In this document: piece after piece, positions 35,170 through 46,050 of the stretch
Position numbering within the stretch: the stretch's first letter is position 1
Layout of the letters: each line of letters begins with the position of its first letter
Source: Aspidiotus rigidus
Lineage: Eukaryota; Arthropoda; Insecta; Hemiptera; Diaspididae
Direction: 5' to 3'
Assembly: GCA_035079385.1 (NCBI GenBank)
Contig: JAVHKY010000054.1
Span: 7,665,501 to 7,729,500 of the forward strand
DNA: 64,000 nucleotides
Position numbers and translations under genes: made by a program
The notes under the pieces: generated by a model
Told to the model about the DNA's origin: nothing
What the model saw: the letters and a program-made list of their open reading frames with translations, nothing else
Databases searched by the model: none

Positions 35170-35513
35170 TCCCTGTTAAAATGTTTCTAACTTTTGGTCA
35201 CACCTTCCCAGACCAACAGATCACGCAGATATGGTGGCAACTCGAAATAACAACACCACAATAATGTGCATATACTCTTCCCCTGGTGAGGACTCTTCCA
35301 CTCTTCTCAACTCACCATGTGCATATCTGCAGAACATCAGCAACACACCAATTATTGTTGCTGGGGACTTCAATTGTTGAAACCAATTGATACTTGAGCA
35401 TCACCAACGCCAGAGGGCAGAGATTCCAGAATTTCCTGAATGCAGCAAACCTCAATATCGCCAACAAATCACAACCTACATGGAGGAGAGGACCATACAT
35501 AAGCGCACCGATG

Positions 35514-35565
<52 letters not shown>

Positions 35566-36350
35566 ACAAGAATGCTGAAGTAGGAAACTTTATTGTAATT
35601 GATGAAGAATCACTCCCTAACCATTACTTTACCTCATCCAATGCCAAGATAGTGGCTACCAGGAAGGAAAAAATCTTCAAGAGGACTCAGAAAAACTCTT
35701 TGCTGCCATCCGCAATATCACAATTTTGACTGACAGTCTGCAAGACTCAAAAGAGGCCTCAAGGCGGAACATCCTGTACAACCTGATGATGCTCGAAATT
35801 GAGGAAAAATACCACAACATCTGCGTATACGCCGATGATACAATGATCATTGTATCAACAGATAGCAGGGAGGAGCTGATTCCAAGCATTCAGATCAGGA
35901 GGACTCCTAGAACTAGGACCCATTCTGAATATTGGAAAAACAACTGAGATTGAAAACATATAGAGAAGCCATCCTCAGAGTCCAACGACGCTGCAATGTC
36001 ATAAGCAGCGGGAGGTACCATGACGTCAGCCACAAGGTTGCACAACTACTCACCTACAGCCCCTCGCTACACCTGAAGATCATTGAGCGATAGGTAAAAT
36101 GGCTGCTGTGTAAAAACGTACCAATAAGACACTGGGGTCATCTTCCACCAATTTGAGAGAGATGACAACAGAGGAATAAGCTTCACGGAGGCAGCAAAAG
36201 CCATGAATATTGCAATCCTCAATGAATGGGACAGACAGTGGAAGAGCATTGAGGCCAGGATATGGGCACACGAGCTGTACCCATCAGTAAGGGACCGTCT
36301 CTGCTTAAAAACCGCACCAACCTTCTGGTCATTGCAAGCCGTTAGCTAGC
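35170..36350 (+). pseudogene. LINE remnant: endonuclease end and reverse transcriptase pieces
   Basis: Around 35330-35380 the frame reads PIIVAGDFN, the conserved end of an APE-type endonuclease. At 35820-35850 it reads VYADDTMIIV, the RT catalytic YADD. Further LINE-like coding follows at 35950-36090 (YREAILRVQRRCNVISSGRY) and 36140-36340 (EWDRQW, ELYPSVRDRL) in other frames. Most of the RT between is deleted or replaced by a dinucleotide run. Clade not determined. Confidence 0.7.
35515..35562. repeat. (TA)n microsatellite
   Basis: About 23 uninterrupted TA units inside the LINE remnant. Confidence 0.97.
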
Positions 36351-36600
36351 TAATGAAATCACATTAGCCAGTAGCTTATCGTTAGCCTGGAATTGCTAAT
36401 GGCTCTTTGCCACACCTCACCCCTCCGCAATGGAGTGACCCCTCTCCTACTTTCAGTCGTTAGCTTTTAGCTCTTAGCCGTTAGCCATTCCATTTTGGCC
36501 CAAAATTAGTTAGCTGTTAACAAGGCAATGAGACTGGGTTAGCCATAGCCAAAGCCAATCAATTTAAAGTGTCAGCTTTTAGCTAAGTTTTTAGCCAATA
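36336..36600. repeat. GTTAGC-rich block
   Basis: The words GTTAGC, TTAGCC and their near variants occur more than fifteen times in 260 bases at irregular spacing and in both orientations (GTTAGCTAGCTAATG, GTTAGCTTTTAGCTCTTAGC). It is not the insect telomere repeat TTAGG. No gene. Confidence 0.7.
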
Positions 36601-36635
36601 CAATTGCCTAAAAGTTGATGATGCCGATTTAAAAC

Positions 36636-36812
36636 CAGGGTTGCGATGTTTTAAACAAACGATGTTTTAAACGTGTTTAAAACATGTTTAAAACAGCAAA
36701 AATCGAGAAATTTACATTGGCCCTTATGAGAATGTTTTAAACGTTTTAAACAAATTTTTTGTTTTAAACGTGTTTTTTTTTTTTTTAAGAAGACGTTTTT
36801 TTTGCAACCCTG
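36636..36812. mobile_element. 177 bp hAT-type MITE with GTTTTAAAC repeats
   Basis: It begins CAGGGTTGC and ends GCAACCCTG. Flanking octamers are TTTAAAAC (36628-36635) and TTTGAAAC (36813-36820), 7 of 8 identical. Inside are six or more copies of TTTTAAAC in both orientations. Confidence 0.87.
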
Positions 36813-36990
36813 TTTGAAACGCGTTCAATAATAAAATACATTCTAGTGTGAAATAGTTCTCTTTTATGATGGCCAGTTTTACACAAGAGTTTTTACCAAA
36901 CCAACTTGGGGCACGATTTGTCTGAGCGCTAAATATTTATATTCCGCTAATCATCCCATCGATTGAGAATTTTCAAAGGTAACAAACCAT

Positions 36991-37420
36991 AGAGGTATTG
37001 ACACAAACGTATATTAGACGTGTTTGTTATTGTCGCATGAGTTGTGTCAGTTGATAAAATCTACGCTAGGAGCGTTGCAAGGTATTACTAAGCAGGAAAA
37101 CTGCATGAATACTATGTAATGTAAATTCATCAATTTTTAAAAATTTGTAGAGGAATCAGGTATTAACCTAAAAATCTGAAACTGGGTACGAATAGACAAC
37201 GCACTATGCTGTACTTATTTAAAAAAAAATTATCTTCTTAGGTGAATTTCTTCATCTTTTACAACCCTCGAAAATTTCGTCAATATTAAGGTACCTCCGG
37301 TAAGGTTCCGACACAGGTGGGGTGTGGAAGGTATTCAAACGATCGCTGCGAGCGTAGTGGAATTCCGTATGAATTAACACAGTTCGTGCGACAGAAATTT
37401 TGCGTTGTGTCAATACCTCT
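36991..37420. mobile_element. Candidate MITE with 16 bp perfect inverted ends
   Basis: AGAGGTATTGACACAA (36991-37006) and TTGTGTCAATACCTCT (37405-37420) are exact reverse complements. Both are flanked by AT. The 398 bp interior has no recognised ORF. Confidence 0.6.
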
Positions 37421-39890
37421 ATAATGTACCGTGGCTTGAACAAAATATTAGATTGAAAAACTGTTATAGTAGGTGAAAGAGAGTTTGGAGTATGCCAGGC
37501 CACAAGTTATTTATAACTAGAGAAATTCAAGATCGAGTTTGCAGGGCGTTGTCTTGTGCTCTTCTTCAACAGATGTAGTGTGATAGGTACCTATAATACA
37601 TTCACCTGCAAAGCAAAAGCTACGGGCCATCCGACAAGCTCAGCGCTAAGTGTGTCTCTGCTAAGAACAGCAAATAAAGCGGATAGGACTACTATCGTAT
37701 TTCCAGTAAGTTGTAAGCAAATAGCCAAAGTCATAATAGAACAAGCTATGTCGCGGGCGACATAGTATCAGGGTCGGCCTGAATCAGATTATAATATTAA
37801 TTTTTCTTTATTTCAGTCAAGAGAGACTCGTCAAAAATCCAATAAATTTTTCTGATCGTTGTTTCTTTCACTAAAAAGCGCAAAATTGAAATACTTCTGC
37901 TATATAGTTTATACTTTTTGCTTTTCCAACCTTTGCTTTGCTTTTCACTTCCAAAAAATGTCACCGCTTTTCGCTTCAAACTTTTCGCTTTTCAGTTAAT
38001 TTCCATCTCAGGTATCTTAATACCGGTAACGTCTTATCCTCGAAAAATCTAGTTGTTCATATTTTGAAGTTCCACAATTTGAAAATACTTCCAAGTCCAC
38101 AGTTGAAAATATTTCAACGTCCAACAGTTGAAAATATTTCCAAGTCCAAGAATTAAAAATGAAAAACTTTATTACAAGTCCGAGAAGTATGAAAATATTT
38201 CAAAGTCCAAGAAGTTCAAAGAGTCCCTCGCCATCATTCTTACTCGCCTCTTACTCCGAGTATGGCAGTAAACCGACGGGTTACCCCATCTCGGTTACAT
38301 AAACTTGCGGATGAAACGACAGAGTGAGACAATCAAAACGCAATAACGCATAAAAATAACCACACCTTACTGCATCGTGGACAGGCCGTGACGCGAGCGT
38401 CTGAACTTACCCCAAGAAAGAAAGAAAGAAAGAAACAAGCACCCCACTATCACAAACTTCATTTGTCTACTCAAAACCCAACAATGTAATTATCATACCA
38501 CCTTTGCAGTCAACTTCAAAGTACTTAGAACTAATAAGTATAAATTAAAATTCAAAATTGAATTGCGGATCACAAAGCTGGGATACCGCATTTGCGATTC
38601 ATGGTCACCTTTCAAGTCATTCTGTTCTGTACGTTTTTATTCGCGCAATTATTCATTTCAGTTTCCTGTGGGTCCATGGAAAAGTTTGTGCTCCTCAGTT
38701 CACATTAAGTAATCATATTTCATTGAATACAACTAACCAACTTCCACTTGAGTACAAACTCATTTTGTGAAAGAAACAAACGCCCAACAACTAGGCATTC
38801 CATCAAAACAAAATTTTTGGATTCCAATACATATTCGTATACATTGCAAAATATTGATTTAAGATGATATTTGGCTTCTAACACCAGGCGTAAGAACCGG
38901 CACTAGAAACTAAATGTACCTTGCAAGTTGAAATAATAAAATTTCGATAATTATTCATCCAAACTGTTCATCATACCTCATATACTTTCCACTCAGGTAC
39001 TCACGTTCTATCGAATAGAACTACAAACTCAGATTGGAGACTAGAATCATTGTAATTAGGTACCGATTTTATGATCAGGATACTCAACAATCATTCACTT
39101 TAGATTTTGGTCTAAGTACCGCTGCACCATTCACATTGTTTAGACCAATTTCAAGAATTCACATTTGATTACTCTATCTATATTCTTTTCCATCCAATTA
39201 AGACGTTTGGTTCCATTTGTACTCAATCTTTTCAATTTGCGAACGTTCGATAATAAAGACAAGACGCTACTATTTTTATTGTTTCATTCCTTCTCGTCAT
39301 TGTAACGAATTAATCAGCAGCGGCTAATTAATCAATAATAATCATAAATAAACTAACTGTTCCCAGATGAGAGCCTAACATTAATTCAGAACTCCTAATA
39401 TTATTTACAACTCTCGTTATCAATTGTTAATAACGACAGTTCCAGTTCTGAATAATATTACGAGTTCTGATTCAATGTAAATCTGTATCAAACTATCACC
39501 TAACACTTCGAAAGAATTCAAAACAATTGGTTCATTTTGCGGATCATAATTAGTCGCCTCGGAATCAACCTACATTCTTGTATATTTACGCGTTTTACTT
39601 CTGTGTGAAGCATACCCTTAATGCTTAACCAATGATAGGTTCATGAAAAACATTTGTGCTCGTTTCAACATTATAAATACAGATTCGAGTCTTCAATGAA
39701 TAATTACGGCTAAATTGACAAATTAAACACGTACACGGTAGGTAATTTTTGACTCAATTGAAAGAACGCAAAACTGTGCGCAAAACGCAACAATAATGAT
39801 AATTGATAACAAACCTTACCCGCAGTTTATACTGCGTTGTGGCCTACTGAACGTGACGACGGTGACATCCGTGATGTGACGTGCGCGTCT
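37421..39890. other. Non-coding stretch with a small tandem repeat
   Basis: No gene recognised on either strand. At 38060-38215 a ~27 bp unit, 'TTGAAAATATTTCCAAGTCCAAGAG'-like, repeats about five times. The rest is AT-rich unique-looking DNA with short ORFs without domains. Confidence 0.45.
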
Positions 39891-39932
39891 TAACTGAGCC
39901 GAAGACGAAGAAGAAGAAGAAGAAGAAGAAGA

Positions 39933-40026
39933 AAAAAGTGATTACAATATGGTCGGCTTCCGCGACGCGAGCCGACCCTAAAAAGTGATTACAATATGGT
40001 CGGCTTCCGCGACGCGAGCCGACCCT
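39933..40026. repeat. Two exact 47 bp tandem units, each with a hairpin
   Basis: Unit AAAAAGTGATTACAATATGG followed by TCGGCTTCCGCGACGCGAGCCGACCCT occurs twice without a mismatch. Each unit can fold GGTCGGCT against AGCCGACC. A (GAA)n run precedes it (39901-39932). Confidence 0.92.
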
Positions 40027-40029
40027 AAA

Positions 40030-41920
40030 ATCCAAGTTAGTTCACAACGCATTTAACCAACGTTATTCTTTACACAACATGAAGTTAATTGATCGCGGTA
40101 GGCGCGCATGGTGTATAGATGTCCCGTTTTCACACAGCCCATATGGACGATTTTCAAATTTTATTGATTTACTCGAAAAATATTGATTTTTACGCAAAGT
40201 TGAAGAGAAGTAAACTTAATCCTCTTGTAATTTTCTATCGATTGATGTGAAGAAAAAAATTGTATCACAAAAAAATTTGAAACCACCCACGTCTGAGAGG
40301 AAATTACAAGAGGAATAATTTTTGTTCTCTTCAATTTTTCATGAAAGGAAGTTGATAGTTTTGGAAATAACGGGAAAAATTAAACATCAGCCCATAAGAG
40401 CCTATAGTGAAGTAGGACATCAGTAATATGCTAACGCTGTTGCACATCGGGAGACCGGTGAACGTAGTGCGTGAACTAACTTGGTTTTTCTATATGACTT
40501 TACAAATAGCCAACCACCTGCACGAGAATAAAATGATGAAGGGTGGGCGTTTTCCAACTTCTTTTTCCTCTCCCTGTATTCATGATATTACCGTTCAGTC
40601 ACTGAATTTGCGAGGGAGCGCTTCATATTCAAATCAATCTTGTCTTGTAATTCTTTAACAAATTTTGAATGAAGACCGCAAGCACGAATCGTTTGAATAC
40701 CTGCCGAATTATTCACTGCATAATCATGCGATAAATTTTCATCAAGATTGATTTTAAACTATCGAGTTTACCTGCAACCGTTTCCGCCGTATGTGAAAGA
40801 ATTGGAGCCTTGGAAACAGAACTCATTTGTTGCAGTTGACGTGACGTGGCAGTGTAAAATCTCTGCAAAACACCATGAGAATTTTAGTAATAATTATGCC
40901 TCTTTTTTTGAGTTTTAACCGGGGCGGAGCATAATTTCAACCAGCTGGAAAAGTATTTCATGGACAAAATATCAATTTTTGATTTCATTTTTTTTTTTTT
41001 TCGAAAATCATAAACGATTTGTTAGTCTTTCTTTCAGTATGTTCCTTAATACAAATATCACTGAAAATCTTGTCCATAATGATTTTTCCTATTTTGACAT
41101 AGATACTAAGGCTGGGGGTCTTTCAAAAATCAACTTCACAAATTTCTCATAACGTTATGACCAAATGAGGGGCCTTGACCGACTTCAGGAAATTGGAGAA
41201 CTTTCAAGCTCCTAGTACAAGTTTCATATCATCTTATCCAATTATCCATGTACAGATAGGTAGATGGAAAGTGAAAGATTTCCAAGTTCCCCTCTTGATC
41301 TAATTGAAAATTTTTGAATTTTCAAATTCCTTCCTGTTACAAAGGAAGAAGAAGCACAAGGCACGTAACTGTTGAAGAATTTTTTGTCGTGAATCACAAA
41401 TTATAATGTCGAAAATATAAATCACACAAGAAATATAAGGCGATGTCGCGAACCGACGCAAACACTCACTGAGGGCTTGAATGAGTTATCAGGTGCACTT
41501 ACGCAATATTACAATTTGAAGTTTTCTTTTTCAAATAACTTCTTAAGAGGAATTTCTACGAAAAAATCATAAGAATGAAAGTGGTAGAGATTAAAATCTT
41601 CTTTAATTTGAGACCACTCTCAAATATCTTCTTTGTTAAAAATATTTTCTGATTATCATCCATAAAGAAATGCATTGGACGGAGCTCCCAGTGAGCGTTC
41701 GTGACATTGCCTTATTGTTAACGCTAATAATTTTGTTACGGAAAAAGAGAAGAATAATGGTTAAAAAACAGTTCAAAAAGGAACAAAATAATGACATGAA
41801 AGTTTAAAATTGGAATGAAGAATTAGAACTAAAAGAGACACAACTAAAAACATTACACTACAGTACTGGTACTACCGGTTTTGGCCGTGCAAGATGACCG
41901 GCTTCAGGTAGGATATTGAT
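40030..41920. other. Non-coding stretch
   Basis: No gene found. Short open frames lack domains. AT-rich unique sequence with a few A or T runs. Confidence 0.4.
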
Positions 41921-41926
41921 ATTGAA

Positions 41927-42148
41927 TAGGGCTTTTCCACGTCGGCGCATTGCATACGTATTCTCCTACGTGTTATCAAAATGGTAGTATTTCTAACATT
42001 GCTCTTATGGCAAACTACTCCTTTACTCCACAATGAAAATGAGTATGCAATCCAGCAACACCCATAAGAGAGCAATGTTAGAAATACTACCATTTCGATA
42101 CCCACATAGGAGAATATGTATGCAATGCGCCGATATGGAAAAGCCCTA
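41927..42148. mobile_element. 222 bp MITE with ~80 bp inverted arms, TA-flanked
   Basis: TAGGGCTTTTCCA...CAATGTTAGAAATACTACC-type arms pair over about 80 bases each, with a ~50 bp centre. The ends carry TA on both sides, as expected for Tc1/mariner-type insertions. No transposase. Confidence 0.8.
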
Positions 42149-42167
42149 TAAATTATAGAAACAACTA

Positions 42168-42301
42168 TACTCTGTCCGCAAATAGAATGGGTCACCTAAA
42201 CAAACCCGCGAACCGCTTCCTCGCATTGTAATCAATTTTTTTTTGCATGAAAGTGGGTCGCGGGTTTGTTGACGTGACCCATTCTATTTGCAGACAGAGT
42301 A
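42168..42301. mobile_element. 134 bp MITE with ~45 bp inverted arms, TA-flanked
   Basis: TACTCTGTCCGCAAATAGAA and TTCTATTTGCAGACAGAGTA are inverted; pairing continues through GGGTCAC and AACAAACCCGCGA. It is separated from the previous MITE by about 20 bases. Confidence 0.8.
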
Positions 42302-42773
42302 TAAAAATTCAAACAAAAACAAAAGTACAAGCTCTCATGTCACAGATGGTGCGTCGTTGCTGTGAGAATACATGAGTATACCTATTTGGAGCGTACAGCG
42401 CTAGCGTCGACTACTCATATATCAGCGAGTATCCCTAGCGAGTATGGAGTAAAGGGTGAACATTTTGACACATGGAACATAATTTGGAAATTCAAGTACA
42501 AAGATAGTTGAAATCAATAGAAAACTTCATTTCCTACAAGTTTTATTCTCCTCAGTTTCTCTGCAAATTACTTAGTTTTTGAGATATTCATTTTTAAATG
42601 AGTACATGGGTTAGTGGGGAAATACAATAGGTTCACCGGTTGCTTCTTCTTATCTCTGATTCTCTGTAGCGTAAAAGGAGCGCACTCTGACGGATGTACG
42701 GCCCAAATATAACGTATAATAGGGGTTAGGCATGTGCCGTTGAGAATGTTGTCGCCAGATACTTCTAGTATAT

Positions 42774-43136
42774 AAGGCACTATAGTACAACAGGTATACC
42801 GGACTGATAACACGGAAGGTAAGAATACGGCTCGTGTAACGTCACGCGACAGCGATTGTAAGTAACCAATGGGTACCGAAGACACTCGTCAGTTCCACGT
42901 CGTTACGTGAAATGTGTTTGTACCTTAAGTTATTACCTAAACGGCGTCTCTGTGTTATCAGTCCATCAGCATACCTAGAGTCTGTTCCACGAGAGTTTGG
43001 TATTATAGAGGATAGGCAACCCACGTCACTCACGCTTATTTTACGTTACAGAATGCGAATGGAATGCGGGTTTCCCGTGATTTATAATACCAAACTCTCG
43101 TGGAACAGACTGTAGGTATTGTACTATAGTGCCTTA
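42774..43136. repeat. Nested inverted repeats
   Basis: TAAGGCACTATAGTACAA (42774-42791) is the exact reverse complement of TTGTACTATAGTGCCTTA (43119-43136). Inside, TACCTAGAGTCTGTTCCACG at 42972 continues to 43007 and pairs with 43083-43118. A non-autonomous element is likely. The right end touches the Penelope-like fragment. Confidence 0.7.
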
Positions 43137-43746
43137 CTTCTAATGCGGTTTATTGTTTCGGTTTCTTCTACACAATTTGTGACTTGTAAGTGTACCTTTC
43201 GAACAAGGGTAGAGGATCCTGCCGGAGACTTTATTAAAGTTTGATTTTTGAGGCAATGTTTAGCCATGGCAGTGTCTGAGGGTTTTTTCAAGTTATAGGC
43301 GGAACGGTGCTTCCTCAGCCGTTTTTTAAACGCACTTCCTTTTTGCCCTACAGTCACTGCGAGAGAGCCTATAGATCCCCAATTTTTGATCGGAAGAGAT
43401 CTTATCTTTGAGGCAAATGAAGTGGTTTCGTGTTGTGACTGGGTAGAAAACAATTTAGTAGCCGTATCTTCGAAGTTCTCGATCTAGTTCATTAGAAGAC
43501 TTGCCCAGGTAGGAGAGTTGTAGGCAGCGCTTCCGGAGGGGGGAGAGGGCCTCAGGGGTGAGGAGATTGGGGTTTGTATTAGGTTTAGTGAGTAGTAGCC
43601 GCGGACTTTTCCGTTGTATCATTGCTGGGATGTATAGATTGAGACCGTTCTTTCACGCAATATTTTCAATATTTCAAGTTTCAATTTTCCGGCTCTCTTC
43701 CAAAAGCGGGAGGATGAGTAATCGATGTATAGCGGCGTTGATTTGA
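43124..43746 (-). pseudogene. Penelope-like element fragment (RT C-terminus and GIY-YIG region)
   Basis: On the minus strand the sequence reads the pre-nuclease block LSYLGKSSNELDRELRRYG. After a stop and a frame change, a decayed GIY-YIG region follows: VGQKGSAFKKRLRKHRSAY and DTAMAKHCLKN match the order of the first element's GETGRQLKIRIDEH and SAFADHL. The C-terminal ETINRI also fits. It lacks the RT core. Its sequence differs strongly from the element at 2-1522, so it belongs to another family. Confidence 0.75.
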
Positions 43747-44181
43747 GCCAGTTTGTAAGGTCGCGAATAAAAAGAATCGTTGTTGATGGAGACACCCGGG
43801 ATGTCTTCTTCCTATATTTCTATTTTTCACTAGTCATGTTATCAAGTTGGTAGGCAAAAACTGAAGCCCTAGATATTCCTTCAAATACTAATAATATTGC
43901 AGATTTTTCCGTTATATTTTCATTTGTCCATGCAACAGGTATGTGATGAAGAAAGAAAATCGACAATAAGAAAGAGGTCTTTTATAGCACCAAAAGATAT
44001 AATTTTTTATAATTTCATAAGGTATAAAACTTTAGAAATCGATGAATTTATGTAACAAAAGCTTAGACATATAGTTATAATTACCTATACATGGGATTTT
44101 TCCAAAAAAATCAAATAATTACCTACATCAATTTATGGTGAAAATGAAAGTGTATCTAAATGGACGAGTAAATCATTACAT

Positions 44182-46050
44182 TTATAGTTCAACCACTGCA
44201 TCTAATATCCTATTAGATGCAGGCATAGACAATGAAAAAATATCCGACCACTTACATGCTCCAAGATCGTACGAAAACCACGTTGAATCGTTAGACGCTT
44301 CCAAACCAGGCTCTACACCACCAAAGAACCATAAGCGATTATTGAAAGCCACAAGAGAGTGCTTCATTTTTGATTTGGGCATAGCTGTTTCGAATTCATT
44401 CCATTTATAAGCTTTTATATCGAAATATTCTACATTACACTTCCCAAAATAAGCCAAATGATCGCCGCCCGAAACATATATCTTATCATTATAAACACAG
44501 GAAGTTGCTTGACTGCGAGCGTATTTCATTTGAGGTAGCTGCATCCACTTCTTCTGACGAACATCATAATGTTGAAGTAATTTACCTTCGTTCTCACCAG
44601 TCGCGAAATCATAATATCCTTCATTTTTGGAGTATGCGGAATACTTGTATTTTCCACCGATCACATAAATGCTGTTGTTATCACGAGATGATAAACTCGG
44701 ATAGTGAGTAAAATGAAAATTTGTCGTATTCATTGGTAAGCAATCATTTCTATTACAATTGTAAACGTTGAAATTGAGATTATTATAAGCAACGATACTG
44801 GTATTGTAAGCAGTTGTTGTAATATAAGTTGCATCACGATCGTCACCTAACGAAGTGAGATCGAATCGGTTACCAAACCTTCGATATATCAACTTCATTT
44901 CACTTAGATTATTTTTCACATAAATACGTAAACTATTTCGCCGATTCGCCTTATATGCGTTATTTTCAAATAAAGAAGAAAAAATTATGAATCGAGCGTG
45001 GTCCACGCGAACAGAACTGCAGTCGAAGCTTGAAAAATCTTCGGTCACATCACCTTTACTCTCAACATAATTGTTTTCCATATCTGAGATATGGAAACGA
45101 TAAACGCACTCCAAGTCATCCTCAGTTTCGAGTCTATATTCTTTAATTTGTATTTTTTCTATATCCTTCCGGTTCTTCGCTTCTAATGTGAGTAATGTAA
45201 ATGGTAACGCAATATTTTCTTTACTTTCAGTAAATAAGTCGATCTCATCCAAATCCATGTTCAAAACCGAAACCTGCGCAGCTGTTCCGGCGGGTGGTGG
45301 TTCATCTTCTTTATTATTCTTCGAGACATTTCGTAGAACAGCGTTACCCATTACAACTTGCACATACCAATCAGTCGGTATGGTCTTCAAATCAATTGTA
45401 TCCATCAGTTGTGACAGGTATTTCTTTCTTTCTTCCTCGGGGTGGTACTCAACCCAGTTCGCCAGAAAATTCAACTGCATAGTTGAGTTTTTCTTGAATG
45501 ATCGAGAAGTGAAAATTTTTATCAAATCATTCGCAGAACAATAGAAAAATTTCTTGTTTCTTACGAGACGCCCGAAGTTTTCGGCCATCCACCCAATTAA
45601 TTTTTCTACCACTACCTTCTTCCCTATTCTACTTGCATAGATGAAGATATTTATAGCGGAATCTGGAGACAGCGACGTTTCGTCCTGAACGATGTAATCA
45701 ATGCACGATTCTTCTAATTTCTGTAATCCAAAATAATGACTAATTTTCCATAAACGATAAATGTTATCCAATCCAACTGAAACGGAACCGCCGTACGCGT
45801 AAGTTAATAAGAGTTCGAAGTCGTCGGCATTCGGCCATTTCAGTAGTACTTCTTCATTCGAGGCTTCTGCAAGATTTCCGGTGAACATGCTTTCAAAGTA
45901 TTTCATAGTTGAAGCGAGGATTAGACGGTGACACGGGAAAGATCTGTCACCAATTTTCAAGACGACGTCGGGAAATTTTCCGTCGGCACGAAATTTGTCG
46001 AGATGCGAATATTCGGTCGAGTCATAATTTATACGGATTGTTTTAGACAT
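44182..46050 (-). CDS. BTB-BACK-Kelch protein (KLHL-like), single exon
   Basis: A 622-residue frame without introns. The BTB domain spans about residues 20-122 (DVVLKIGDRSFPCHRLILAS, YFESMFTG), BACK about 127-235 (SAINIFIYASRIG, FLANWVEYH). A middle segment of ~200 residues is poorly conserved. At least three Kelch blades follow (IYVIGG, IYVSGG, LWFFGG, each followed by a Trp about 25-30 residues on). KLHL proteins bind Cullin-3 through BTB and recruit substrates through a five- or six-blade Kelch propeller for ubiquitination. The start is the first ATG at 46048-46050; BTB begins 20 residues later as usual. Six clear blades are not seen, so the propeller may be incomplete or diverged. The lack of introns suggests an origin by retroposition, though the frame is intact. 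No orthologue is named. Confidence 0.92.
   Translation of the reverse strand: MSKTIRINYDSTEYSHLDKFRADGKFPDVVLKIGDRSFPCHRLILASTMKYFESMFTGNLAEASNEEVLLKWPNADDFELLLTYAYGGSVSVGLDNIYRLWKISHYFGLQKLEESCIDYIVQDETSLSPDSAINIFIYASRIGKKVVVEKLIGWMAENFGRLVRNKKFFYCSANDLIKIFTSRSFKKNSTMQLNFLANWVEYHPEEERKKYLSQLMDTIDLKTIPTDWYVQVVMGNAVLRNVSKNNKEDEPPPAGTAAQVSVLNMDLDEIDLFTESKENIALPFTLLTLEAKNRKDIEKIQIKEYRLETEDDLECVYRFHISDMENNYVESKGDVTEDFSSFDCSSVRVDHARFIIFSSLFENNAYKANRRNSLRIYVKNNLSEMKLIYRRFGNRFDLTSLGDDRDATYITTTAYNTSIVAYNNLNFNVYNCNRNDCLPMNTTNFHFTHYPSLSSRDNNSIYVIGGKYKYSAYSKNEGYYDFATGENEGKLLQHYDVRQKKWMQLPQMKYARSQATSCVYNDKIYVSGGDHLAYFGKCNVEYFDIKAYKWNEFETAMPKSKMKHSLVAFNNRLWFFGGVEPGLEASNDSTWFSYDLGACKWSDIFSLSMPASNRILDAVVEL

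Noticed and set aside
36336..36600. Internal telomere repeat
   Set aside because: The words are GTTAGC/TTAGCC, irregular and in both orientations, not (TTAGG)n.
44135..44711. Plus-strand frames over the Kelch gene
   Set aside because: Shadows of the minus-strand BTB-Kelch frame.
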